This document shows, in pieces, positions 37,412 through 46,220 of a DNA stretch of 64,000 bases; within the stretch, counting starts at the first letter, position 1, and each line of letters starts with the position of its first letter. This DNA is from Bdellovibrionales bacterium (GTDB taxonomy: Bacteria; Bdellovibrionota; Bacteriovoracia; Bacteriovoracales; Bacteriovoracaceae): assembly GCA_018646675.1 (NCBI GenBank), contig JABGUH010000038.1, forward strand, positions 48,110 through 112,109, read 5' to 3'. Under the pieces are notes generated by a model. It saw only the letters and a list, made by a program, of their open reading frames with translations. It was not told the origin of the DNA and did not search any database. The translations under genes were made by a program, and so were the position numbers.

Positions 37412-38524
37412 TTAGCAAAGGGTGGATAAAAACTTTAGTGCGGGAGTGTGTAAAATACCCTGTTGAGTTCTAAACTCGTTTTTACCTACTGCTGAGAGTT
37501 GAATAAATTGGGCCGGAGGAAATTTATTTTGTAAATATTTTAGATGCGGACTGGTTTCGCTGTCGCTCCACTTGCACTCAATAAATTGGACTGGTTTTTG
37601 ATCTTTGAGGATACAAAAGTCAACTTCTCTTTTATCTGTATCACGGAAATAGCGCAGTTCAATATGTTCTCCTAGGACGTCTCTTTGAAAATGACACCAT
37701 TTCAAGAGATGACAGGCGACCATATTCTCAAAACGAAAAGATCGAGATTGTACTAATGTCCAGTCAAAATGGTAGTGTTTTTGCTCTTTTTTTACAGCTC
37801 TAATAAGAGGAGAACCAAAGGGGGAGAGGCGAAATAACATATAGATGTTTTCTAGAATACCGATCCAACGGGCCACTGTTTTGTGAGTTAGCTGTAGATC
37901 TTCTCTTAAAGAGTTAATTGACAGAGGGGAGCCAACAAGTTCGGGTAGTCTGATCGAGAGTAACTCCAGTTTCCCTAAATCGGATATGGATTCCAAACTT
38001 GCCGCCTCATGATTCACCAGCAGTGAGCGATATTCTGTACTCCACCTCTTAGATGCAATCTCTGAACCCGAAAAGTAGGGTTCGGGAAATCCCCCAAGGT
38101 TGAGTAGGTCTAAAAAATCTGCTTGTGTTTCAATCCCCAGCTCTTTGATAGATAGTGGGTGAAGTCGCAAATGGTGATAGCGCCCCTGTAGCGAGTCGCC
38201 AGATTTGCGCCATAGATCCAGACGAGCACTGCCGGTGACTAAAACCTTATGAGTGGTATGAAATTCATCGTAAAGGCCTTTGAGATAGTCGCGCCAGGAG
38301 CTATATTTGTGAATCTCATCAAAGCACCACAACTCTGTATTGGGCAGATGTCTTTTAAGGATAGCTTCTCGATGGAGAGGAATATCCCAATTCAGATATG
38401 AACTGGGATCACTCAAGATGGTCTTGGCCAGAGTGGTTTTTCCCACTTGCCGAGGGCCACTGACAAAAACCATTTTTTCTTCCAGATCCTGTCTAATCTG
38501 CTGATATAAATACCGATTTTGCAT
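37412..38524 (-). CDS. AAA_14/DUF4143 ATPase
   Basis: A 370-aa ATPase with Walker A SGPRQVGKTTLAK near residues 22-34, Walker B-like ELWCFDEIHK, VTGSARLDLWRKSGDSLQGRY (sensor and Arg-rich segment), and a C-terminal DUF4143 nuclease-like part with ECKWSDSETSPHLKYL. The family is scattered and mobile, often without known role, and sits alone between the two amino-acid genes here. ATG 38524 is favoured because AGGTGG lies 5 bp upstream. Gene and flanks look intact, not a pseudogene. Confidence 0.85.
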   Translation of the reverse strand: MQNRYLYQQIRQDLEEKMVFVSGPRQVGKTTLAKTILSDPSSYLNWDIPLHREAILKRHLPNTELWCFDEIHKYSSWRDYLKGLYDEFHTTHKVLVTGSARLDLWRKSGDSLQGRYHHLRLHPLSIKELGIETQADFLDLLNLGGFPEPYFSGSEIASKRWSTEYRSLLVNHEAASLESISDLGKLELLSIRLPELVGSPLSINSLREDLQLTHKTVARWIGILENIYMLFRLSPFGSPLIRAVKKEQKHYHFDWTLVQSRSFRFENMVACHLLKWCHFQRDVLGEHIELRYFRDTDKREVDFCILKDQKPVQFIECKWSDSETSPHLKYLQNKFPPAQFIQLSAVGKNEFRTQQGILHTPALKFLSTLC

Positions 38525-38603
38525 GAAAACCACCTATTTTCGCCGATTAGATTATATCTCTATTTTTCCCCAAAGTCAAATTTATCCATCCCTATTTTCC
38601 CCT

Positions 38604-39782
38604 TCAGTCCAATATACCCTTGCGCAAAGAAAAGGGGGGGATCGGATCTTTTAGGCCATGTCCGGTGGCCAACAAGACGACTGAATCAGTCGGTGAAATG
38701 CTCTGTTTAACCTGTAGTAGTCCGGCCAAAGAGGCGGCCCCCGCCGGTTCTGTAAATATTCCTGAAGTTGAGGCCAATAGATGCTGTGCTTCTAAGATCT
38801 CCTGATCACTAACTACGACAGTTTTTCCACCAAACATTTGTAGATAGCTTAGTGCTCGGGCCCCACCTTTGGGAACATCGACACTGATGGAGTCGGCCAC
38901 AGTGGAAGCGGTAATGGGAGAGAAGTTGCCACTGTTAAAAGCGTGGTGAATGGCGGCACTTCCTTTCGCCTGTGCGGCATAGATGGTGGGGATTTTTTGA
39001 ATTAGTCCTAACTGTAGTAGGTCGACAAATCCCTTATAGACGCCAGAGATGATCGCACCATCTCCAGTAGGAACAAATACGACATCAGGGGGCTGGTTAT
39101 CTAGTTGTCGATAAATCTCTAAAGAGACGCTCTTTTTTCCCTCAATGGTTAGAGGGTTCATGGCAGTATTGCGACAGATGCCACCATGCTCTTGGTAGTA
39201 GTTATAGGACTGTTGATAGGCCAAGTCGTAGTTGCCATCAACGAGATTGACCGAAGCTCCATACTGTCTGCTCTGAATTAGTTTGGCAGCGGGAGCAGCT
39301 TTGGGCAGAAAAATTATCACTTCTAAACCGTGAGCGGCTCCAATTCCCGCCATGGAAGAGGCGGCATTACCGGTTGACGCTAAAACTATTTTATCCACTC
39401 CCTCTCGTTGGGCAAAGGCGGCGACTAGCATCGAGGCGCGATCTTTTAAGGAGCCGGTAGGCAGGGTAGAGTCATCTTTTACCAAGAGTTTGGGCAGACC
39501 TAGTTTCTTTTGTAGATTGTTAGGACGCCACAACGGGGTAAACTCATCACGGGCCAGGTAGGAGAAGTGTTCTCTTTCAACCGGCATTAGATCCAGCGGA
39601 TGAAAGGAGCAGAAGTTTTTTTTAAGCTGATCATAATCGTAGATAACATCGAGCACTCCTTGTAGGGGAGTACTCGACCAATCAGAACTATCTGGATGAT
39701 TACACTTTTGGCAAAGGGTAATCTCAGTCGAGATAGGGTATTCGGTGGCACAGCTGTTACATTTATATCTCGCTTTTACCAC
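38604..39782 (-). CDS. thrC: Threonine synthase-like PLP enzyme with N-terminal zinc ribbon
   Basis: Converts O-phosphohomoserine to threonine in most relatives. The 392-aa protein opens with a zinc ribbon (Cys8, Cys11, Cys24, Cys27), as in the archaeal/deltaproteobacterial threonine synthases. Lys113 in PTGSLKDRAS binds PLP, followed by LASTGNAASSMAG and TGDGAIISGVYKG. FTPLWRPNNL and TEPAGAASLAGL are family-typical. The start is GTG 39782 with AGGGG upstream. Threonine dehydratase or another lyase cannot be ruled out from sequence alone. The MFS carrier gene is 25 bp upstream on the same strand. Confidence 0.82.
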   Translation of the reverse strand: MVKARYKCNSCATEYPISTEITLCQKCNHPDSSDWSSTPLQGVLDVIYDYDQLKKNFCSFHPLDLMPVEREHFSYLARDEFTPLWRPNNLQKKLGLPKLLVKDDSTLPTGSLKDRASMLVAAFAQREGVDKIVLASTGNAASSMAGIGAAHGLEVIIFLPKAAPAAKLIQSRQYGASVNLVDGNYDLAYQQSYNYYQEHGGICRNTAMNPLTIEGKKSVSLEIYRQLDNQPPDVVFVPTGDGAIISGVYKGFVDLLQLGLIQKIPTIYAAQAKGSAAIHHAFNSGNFSPITASTVADSISVDVPKGGARALSYLQMFGGKTVVVSDQEILEAQHLLASTSGIFTEPAGAASLAGLLQVKQSISPTDSVVLLATGHGLKDPIPPFSLRKGILD

Positions 39783-39807
39783 CGTTACCCCTCTTGAGTT
39801 TAAGAAC

Positions 39808-41070
39808 TTAAGCTTTTTGTTTTAGTGGCTTAACAGTAGAGATCAAGCCTGCGGCCACCAAGCATAGAATACCACAGATGGTAAAGGCCAGTGGGAAGTT
39901 TTGCATATCTCCCAGCTTCCCTCCCATGATGGGGCCTAAAATTCCTCCTACACCGTAAGCCAAAAAGACCCAACCATAGTTTTGGCCAATATATTTGGTA
40001 CCAAAAGTATCTGCGGTAATGGTGGGAAAGAGTGCAAAGTTGCCACCAAAGTTAAAGCCAATCAAGGTTGCACCTAGATAGAGTAGGTACTCGCTACTGG
40101 CCATCCACTGGAAAAGGATAACGATAACACCTTGGGTGGCCATCATGATAATGATCGAGCGTTTACGTCCCAAGGTATCACTAATTGTTCCCCAAGCGAT
40201 GCGGCCAATGCCGTTGGCCAGAGAGAAGAAGATCGCCATGGCGGTGCCTGCAATGGCGCTAGCGGCGGCAACATCCATTCCAGTGGAGGTTAGTGCTTTC
40301 ATTGGAAATAATTTCATTAGGCCAATGCTCATTAGGCCAGCACCCGCTCCACAGATAAAGGTGAAGAAGATCATGTAGAATTCACGAGTTTGTAACATAT
40401 CGTGGCTATCAAGATCTTTAGTGGGTTTTTTACCACCACTGGCAGCGGCCGCTTTTTCCGCAGTCCATCCTACCGGTGTCCACCCTTCTGGAGGGAAGAC
40501 CATAAAAAATCCACCAAAAATTACTGCAACTAAAAAGATAACTCCGTAGATAATAAAAGTTTCAGAGATACCATTTTGGGCTATTAGCTCTCCCCATGCT
40601 CCGGCCAACTTGACCCATAGAGTGGCACCAAAGCCAAAGCCGGCAACGGCTAGCCCAGTGATTAACCCCTTCTTATCTGGAAACCAGCGCATACCAACTG
40701 CAATGGGTACAACGTAAGCAAAGCCAATGCCGGCACCACCGATAACTCCAACAAATAGAAAGAGTGGCCAAAAGTCAGTTCCACCCAACAAGCCACCTAG
40801 GATATAACCAAGACCGAGAATTGCTCCTCCCATCATCGCCAGTTTTCTTGGCCCCATTTTTGGCATCAATCTTCCTGCCATCACCATGAAGATGGCAAAG
40901 GATGCTAATCCTGCCGCAAATACTCCTTGGGTCATACCCTTAGTCCATCCCGCTTCAACTAACTTGGGAGTGAAGACTGACCAAGCATAGATTGAGCCTA
41001 GACAGAGTTGAATGACAATTGCCCCAAAGACAACCCACCAACGGTTCATCGTACTTTCTTGGTTACTCAT
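39808..41070 (-). CDS. OFA-family MFS transporter (oxalate/formate antiporter type)
   Basis: A 420-aa carrier with about 12 membrane helices. The OFA hallmark is seen: WWVVFGAIVIQLCLGSIYAWSVF at the start, then AGRLMPKMGPRKLAMMGG (MFS motif A) and GVIGGAGIGFAYVVPIAVGMRWFPDKKGLITGLAVAG. OFA members exchange small organic anions such as oxalate/formate, or carry pyruvate or lactate. Position just downstream of malic enzyme suggests a C3/C4 acid substrate (inference). Confidence 0.85.
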   Translation of the reverse strand: MSNQESTMNRWWVVFGAIVIQLCLGSIYAWSVFTPKLVEAGWTKGMTQGVFAAGLASFAIFMVMAGRLMPKMGPRKLAMMGGAILGLGYILGGLLGGTDFWPLFLFVGVIGGAGIGFAYVVPIAVGMRWFPDKKGLITGLAVAGFGFGATLWVKLAGAWGELIAQNGISETFIIYGVIFLVAVIFGGFFMVFPPEGWTPVGWTAEKAAAASGGKKPTKDLDSHDMLQTREFYMIFFTFICGAGAGLMSIGLMKLFPMKALTSTGMDVAAASAIAGTAMAIFFSLANGIGRIAWGTISDTLGRKRSIIIMMATQGVIVILFQWMASSEYLLYLGATLIGFNFGGNFALFPTITADTFGTKYIGQNYGWVFLAYGVGGILGPIMGGKLGDMQNFPLAFTICGILCLVAAGLISTVKPLKQKA

Positions 41071-41106
41071 ATTTTAATCTCCATGGTTCATAAAGCAGTT
41101 ATTAAA

Positions 41107-42810
41107 TTATACTGCTTTGTAAGGTAGATACTTAGGTTTCCACATCCACTTGTGAATTTTCTCTCTAATCTCATCTTCACTACGCCCATCTTTGTCATAG
41201 TGGGCCATAACTTTAGTAGCGACAAATAGGGATACATCCTGCAGTTTTTCAATTTTAGGATAGACTGAGCCAGACTCTAAATCCTCTGATGTTAGATAGT
41301 CAGCCAATGCATAAGCGGCAATGGTGAAGACCTCTTCATCAATTCGCTCCATTTTACCTAACAGGGCGGACAGTCCCACTCCCGGAAAGATAAAGACATT
41401 ATTTCCCTGGCCAACTCTGATCTTACGGCCGTTAAAATCAACTGGATCAAAAGGGCTGCCGGTAGCTACAATTGCCTGGCCATCACTCCATTGGTAAAGT
41501 TGCTCTGGAGTTGCTTCACACTTGGAGGTGGGATTAGATAGTGGGAAGATCACCGGTTGTTTGGTGTAGCGTTGCATATCCGTTACCATCTCCGGGGTAA
41601 AGGAGTTGGGTTGCCCAGAGGTTCCAATCAGTACGGTAATACGATGGTTGGCAATAACTTCTGCCATGGTGATGTGTTCAGAGTTTTCAACTTTCCAGCT
41701 ATCAGTCAATGGCTTGGGAGTGGCGAAAAGTTTTTTATACTCATCTAGCCCTGGGCGATGCTTGAGGATTAGGCCACGAGAGTCAAGGGTAAAAATACGA
41801 GCGATCGCCTCCTCCTCACTGAGCCCCTCTTTAATCAGTGCCATCATAATCTGCTTGGCAATACCAACTCCGCCAGCACCGGCCCCGTAGACGAGAAAAC
41901 TTTGGTCTTTTAACTTCTCCGCTTTGATCTTCATTGCGCCAATGATACCGGAGAGAGCGACCGAGCCCGTTCCCTGAATGTCATCATTGAATGAGGGAAG
42001 GGTAGTCTGATAGCGTTCTAAATTTCTAAAGGCGTTGGCCTTGCTAAAGTCCTCCCACTGTAGAATTGCGTTAGGGAAGAACTCCTTGATACGGTAGACG
42101 AACTCCTCAATGAATTGATCATATTCGGCGCCGGTGATTCGTTTGTTGTGCTTGCCAAGGTAAGCAGGATTATCTAATAGCTCCTGATTATCTGTCCCAA
42201 CGTCAAGAGTTATCGGCAGACAGCTACCTGGATGGATGCCAGCACCTAAAGTATAGAGAGATAATTTACCGATTGGAATTCCCATCCCTCCGACACCCTG
42301 ATCCCCAATTCCCAATATTCCTTGGTTATCAGTGACAACAATTATCTTAATATCTTTAGATGGGAAGTGATGGACCATCTCTTTCATTTGGCGGATATTT
42401 TTAGAGGTGATGTATAGGCCACGTGGTTTTTGAAAACGGTCACTGTATTGCTGGCAGGCCAAGCCGACAGTCGGAGTATAAATTACTGGGGTAAACTCTT
42501 CAACGTAGCGATCAATCAGGGCATAAAAGAGGGTCTCGTTACGATCTTGCAGTGCCCTTAGGTGGACATACTTTTCGATATTGCTGCTACACTGACATAT
42601 ACCTTGGTAGAAGCGCTCAATCTGCTCGTCCAGAGTGGCGATATGGGGAGGGAGCAATCCACGCAGTCCCAGCTCCTCTCTCTCCCGCTCACTAAAAGCG
42701 GTTCCCTTATTTAAGATTCGATCGTTTAATAGTGATAGACCCCCCATTGGTACTGGAGTAAAAGCCTCTCCATTTTCGTCTCGCCAGCTAAGATACTTTT
42801 CAATTGTCAT
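41107..42810 (-). CDS. maeA: Malic enzyme, NAD-dependent type (oxidative decarboxylation of malate)
   Basis: Makes pyruvate, CO2 and NAD(P)H from malate. The 567-aa length matches the large-form (eukaryotic and E. coli SfcA-like) enzyme. PVIYTPTVGLACQQYS holds the catalytic Tyr, VVTDNQGILGIGDQG is the substrate site, FNDDIQGTGSVALSGII carries the metal-binding acidic residues, and VYGAGAGGVGIAKQIM is the dinucleotide fold. The C-terminal VGLSALLGKMERIDEEVF region is typical. AAGGAAG precedes the start. NAD versus NADP use is not certain from sequence. Confidence 0.9.
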   Translation of the reverse strand: MTIEKYLSWRDENGEAFTPVPMGGLSLLNDRILNKGTAFSEREREELGLRGLLPPHIATLDEQIERFYQGICQCSSNIEKYVHLRALQDRNETLFYALIDRYVEEFTPVIYTPTVGLACQQYSDRFQKPRGLYITSKNIRQMKEMVHHFPSKDIKIIVVTDNQGILGIGDQGVGGMGIPIGKLSLYTLGAGIHPGSCLPITLDVGTDNQELLDNPAYLGKHNKRITGAEYDQFIEEFVYRIKEFFPNAILQWEDFSKANAFRNLERYQTTLPSFNDDIQGTGSVALSGIIGAMKIKAEKLKDQSFLVYGAGAGGVGIAKQIMMALIKEGLSEEEAIARIFTLDSRGLILKHRPGLDEYKKLFATPKPLTDSWKVENSEHITMAEVIANHRITVLIGTSGQPNSFTPEMVTDMQRYTKQPVIFPLSNPTSKCEATPEQLYQWSDGQAIVATGSPFDPVDFNGRKIRVGQGNNVFIFPGVGLSALLGKMERIDEEVFTIAAYALADYLTSEDLESGSVYPKIEKLQDVSLFVATKVMAHYDKDGRSEDEIREKIHKWMWKPKYLPYKAV

Positions 42811-42979
42811 CGTGTTACTTCCTTGTTGTGTGAAGTCAATAATTTACATCGTTAGGATACCTAGTGTCGCTGGATAAAAGCTATAATAAAACTGATTAAT
42901 ATATTATGATGTATTAGGTTCCGAACTATGACTAAGATCATCTAACTATTTGTTATGATCTGTTTCGATTAAGTGTGTT

Positions 42980-44695
42980 ATGGAGAGTACCATTGAGGTA
43001 GCGATTGATGTTGTTCCGATTTTAGGCTTGGCCCTAACGGCAGCCTTTATTATTGGCAAAATTGCTCACCAGCTAAATATTCCTCAAGTAACTGGTTATA
43101 TACTAACGGGTGTGGTCTTTGGTCCGACCGGTTTTAACCTTTTAAGTGAAGATGTTGTTACCAGCTTTGAAAGTATCAATGATATCGCTTTTGGTTTGAT
43201 TCTATTCAACATTGGGGGAGAGTTTCATCGTAATTTTTTTAAGCAGGTGGCATGGACCCACGTCCGCTACTCGTTGGTCTATGGCGGATTAATATTTCTA
43301 ATCGTCTTTTTCTCCTGTTTTCTCTTTGCCGGCTTTACTGAGCTGGATCTCGCTGGCCGTCTGGTGGTCTCATCTTTTCTTGGGATCGTTGCGACTGCTG
43401 CTGCCCCACCGACTACTCTACTAGTAATCAAGGAGAATCATGCCGAGGAGGGGGCACTGGCCCAAACTGTAATGGTCTTCTTGGCCCTCGGCACTATTTT
43501 ATCAGTGGTGGGGAGCCACGTGATTGCACTGATTTTTCAAAATCTGGGGGTCTGGTCAGGGCAAAGTGATGGCCATCTAGTTCAGCTACTTTATCTGCTT
43601 TGGTCGATTGGCGGTTCTGTCTTGGCCGGTTTTCTGTTGGGGCTAATGTTAAGTTACTGGGAGCAGCGGGAGCAGGAGGAGAGCGAACTGCTGTTGGCAG
43701 TAATTTGCAGTATCATCTTTGGCCTCGCTCTGAGTCACTATCTCCATCTTGAGCCCCTGTTAATCAGCCTCTTTATGGGATTTTTTCTAGTCAATCTTTC
43801 ACCTGCCGGGTTGATGATTCACGTTAAAATTAAGGGAATGGGCCTAAGTATCTACGCCATCTTTTTTGTCTTGGCCGGTGCCCATATTCATCTACAGGAG
43901 CAGGTGGTCTCAATTGGGGTCTTGGGGATCGGGTATGTTCTCTCTCGGATTGTGGCCATGTTGGTTAGCTCCACATTGGCCGCTCGGCTGACTAAAGAAC
44001 AGGTTAAAGTCGGACGCTACATGGGGTGGGCGACGCTCTCCCATGCTGGTGCGGCAATGGCAATTGTGATTAAACTGCGTGGAGAGGTCGCAGTCTCTGC
44101 TGAGATCATTGAGACCGTGGTACTTTCATCAATCTTTATCTTTGAGATTATTGGACCTGTTACTTTGCGCCATGCCTTAATTCGTTTTGGTGAGGTAAAA
44201 GTGGGAGCGATTTTAGACCATGTAACATCCCGGGCGACATTTTCTATTGTTGATATGTTTCACTATCTTTGGAGTAATCTTGGTCTTCTCTCTCCTAATC
44301 ATGACCATCACTACTGTGTGACAACAATTAAGCCACTGGTAGATCGAAGTGTGGTCGCGGTGAACGCTAAAGCAAATATGAGTGAGGTTATCAGCTATAT
44401 TCGCACTCACTCTTCTGCCATCTATCCGGTAGTAGATGATGATCACCTATTTAAGGGGGTATTGAGTATCAATGAGCTGAAAAGAGCGATGTTTGATCCT
44501 CTCTTTTGTCGCATGGTTGTCGCAGAGCGTCTGATAGTCGATCAAGTTGAAATATCAGAAGATAGTACAATTGAGGAAGCGATTACTCTTTTCGGTCAAA
44601 GAGCAGTTGAGGCATTGCCGGTAACAAGAAGTAATTCTAATATGTTAGTTGGCATTATCTATCATAAAGATGTAATTTTTGCGGCCCACAAATAG
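42980..44695 (+). CDS. CPA2-family cation/proton antiporter with C-terminal CBS pair
   Basis: A 571-aa protein with 11-13 membrane helices of the Kef/Na_H_exchanger superfamily: IGKIAHQLNIPQVTGYILTGVVFGP (the CPA2 signature), FGLILFNIGGEFHRNFF, and VATAAAPPTTLLVIKE around the ion site. Instead of a KefB-like RCK domain the C-terminus has two CBS repeats (VNAKANMSEVISYIRTHSSA and ISEDSTIEEAITLFGQRAVE), probably a nucleotide-sensing switch. It exchanges Na+ or K+ for H+ at the inner membrane. Selectivity cannot be called. Confidence 0.85.
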   Translation: MESTIEVAIDVVPILGLALTAAFIIGKIAHQLNIPQVTGYILTGVVFGPTGFNLLSEDVVTSFESINDIAFGLILFNIGGEFHRNFFKQVAWTHVRYSLVYGGLIFLIVFFSCFLFAGFTELDLAGRLVVSSFLGIVATAAAPPTTLLVIKENHAEEGALAQTVMVFLALGTILSVVGSHVIALIFQNLGVWSGQSDGHLVQLLYLLWSIGGSVLAGFLLGLMLSYWEQREQEESELLLAVICSIIFGLALSHYLHLEPLLISLFMGFFLVNLSPAGLMIHVKIKGMGLSIYAIFFVLAGAHIHLQEQVVSIGVLGIGYVLSRIVAMLVSSTLAARLTKEQVKVGRYMGWATLSHAGAAMAIVIKLRGEVAVSAEIIETVVLSSIFIFEIIGPVTLRHALIRFGEVKVGAILDHVTSRATFSIVDMFHYLWSNLGLLSPNHDHHYCVTTIKPLVDRSVVAVNAKANMSEVISYIRTHSSAIYPVVDDDHLFKGVLSINELKRAMFDPLFCRMVVAERLIVDQVEISEDSTIEEAITLFGQRAVEALPVTRSNSNMLVGIIYHKDVIFAAHK

Positions 44696-44766
44696 TTATA
44701 AATCTCCGTCTATTAGCAATGAGTCAATGATTGCTTGATTGTTCTACTCTGTGGTAGAAATTAGCT

Positions 44767-45420
44767 ATGGACGATTTTATCCTGAGGATTGCCATCGGCC
44801 TTCCCGGTTTTCTTTTAGCAATAGTTTTTCATGAGTGGGGACACGCTTTTGTCGCCTATATGTTTGGTGATGATACTGCTAAGCGTGCAGGTCGCCTATC
44901 TCTCAACCCAGCAGTTCATTTGGACATGTTGGGAACCGTAATTTTCCCACTGATTGGGGCGGTGTTGGGTGGGGTGATGTTTGGTTGGGCCAAACCAGTG
45001 CCGATAGATCCTCGCAGATTCAAAAATGTTCGCTCTTCTATTTTTTGGGTTAGTTTTGCTGGCCCAGGGATTAACATTATATTAGCAATTATCTCCGCTT
45101 TCTTATTGGCGTTGGTCATCACTCAGGTGCCACAGGATTTCTACCTCTTTATGCCATTTATCTCAATGTTAAAGCAGTCAGTATATATCAATATCATCTT
45201 GGCGATCTTTAACCTGATTCCCTTTCCCCCCTTGGATGGCTCTAAGATGGTATCTGCATTTTTAAGCTATGAGGCGATGCGTAAATATGAAGAGTTGGCG
45301 CGATTTAGCTTTCTCTTTTTTATAGTTTTAATGTACACCGGCGGTCTACGAATTGTTTTAACTCCCGCTTTGATTGCTGGTGAAGGTGTAATCGCCCTAT
45401 TTTATCAGATGTTGGCGTAG
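44767..45420 (+). CDS. Site-2 protease-like M50 family membrane metalloprotease
   Basis: A 217-aa protein of about six membrane helices, the minimal S2P form without PDZ or CBS domains. Zinc ligands are in FHEWGHAFVAY (His22, His26; catalytic Glu23) and FPPLDGSKM (Asp157). WVSFAGPGINIILAII is the family's conserved mid-segment. It might cut an anti-sigma or membrane protein, but no partner is adjacent. scpA begins 17 bp later, a frequent neighbourhood for this short form. Confidence 0.88.
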   Translation: MDDFILRIAIGLPGFLLAIVFHEWGHAFVAYMFGDDTAKRAGRLSLNPAVHLDMLGTVIFPLIGAVLGGVMFGWAKPVPIDPRRFKNVRSSIFWVSFAGPGINIILAIISAFLLALVITQVPQDFYLFMPFISMLKQSVYINIILAIFNLIPFPPLDGSKMVSAFLSYEAMRKYEELARFSFLFFIVLMYTGGLRIVLTPALIAGEGVIALFYQMLA

Positions 45421-45437
45421 AGAGAGGGAAGATAAAG

Positions 45438-46220
45438 ATGCTGGACAGTGCAATACCAGTTAAAACAGATAACTTTGACGGGCCGCTGGGCCTTCTGCTT
45501 CACCTGATTCGTCGGGAGGAGATGAGTATTCGGGATTTGGATCTTACCCAGATCACGCGGCAGTATCTGGACTATCTAGATAAGATGCGAGAGCTTAATT
45601 TCGATCTGGCCGGAGACTACCTCTACTTGGCAGCAACCTTGGTCTTTTTAAAGTCTGGTGACTGTCTAGGGGAAGATGATGCTAAAGTAGGGGAGCTGGA
45701 CAATCCAGAGTTGAAGTTTACCTCCCGCTCACAACTAATCCAGAGATTGGAGGAGTTGCAGCACTTTCAACGAGTCGGTGAGAAACTATGGTCCCTACCT
45801 AAGCGGGGGGATGAAATTTTTTGCCGACCTCGAATTAATCGCAAAGAGGTTATTGACTCCATTTTAACTCCAATTGATTTAGAAAAATTAACTGAGGTGA
45901 TGATGGATGTTATGCAACGGGAGAAGCGCAAGTTCCAAGTAATACCTCGAGAGCGAATCTCTATTCGTCAGCGGATTGTTCAACTTGGTAGTGAGTTGGC
46001 CTTGGGGATAAAAACTGATTTTAAACAGCTGCTGGAAAAAAGCTCTGAGCAGGGTCTTTCCAATATTGTGATTACCTTTATCTCTATCTTAGAGATGGTG
46101 AGATTGAAAAAGGTCTCGATTTTTCAAAATCGGGACTTAGATAGCATCTATATTGAGGTGTTAGCACCAATTAATGAGGGTGATCTGGACGTTGTCGACG
46201 ATTTAATGGATGAAGGGTGA
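45438..46220 (+). CDS. scpA: ScpA, kleisin subunit of the SMC-ScpAB condensin
   Basis: ScpA bridges the SMC heads for chromosome organisation. The 260-aa protein has the kleisin N-terminal helical domain, FDGPLGLLLHLIRREEMSIRDLDL and YLYLAATLVFLKS, and a C-terminal winged-helix ending in FISILEMVRLKKVSIFQNRDLDSIYIE. Its length is normal. It overlaps scpB by 4 nt (GTGA), the usual coupled pair. The smc gene is not in the window. Confidence 0.93.
   Translation: MLDSAIPVKTDNFDGPLGLLLHLIRREEMSIRDLDLTQITRQYLDYLDKMRELNFDLAGDYLYLAATLVFLKSGDCLGEDDAKVGELDNPELKFTSRSQLIQRLEELQHFQRVGEKLWSLPKRGDEIFCRPRINRKEVIDSILTPIDLEKLTEVMMDVMQREKRKFQVIPRERISIRQRIVQLGSELALGIKTDFKQLLEKSSEQGLSNIVITFISILEMVRLKKVSIFQNRDLDSIYIEVLAPINEGDLDVVDDLMDEG

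Noticed and set aside
37412..38524. Transposase or IS element
   Set aside because: The Walker A plus DUF4143 arrangement is that of AAA_14 ATPases, and no inverted terminal repeats or target duplications were seen at its edges.
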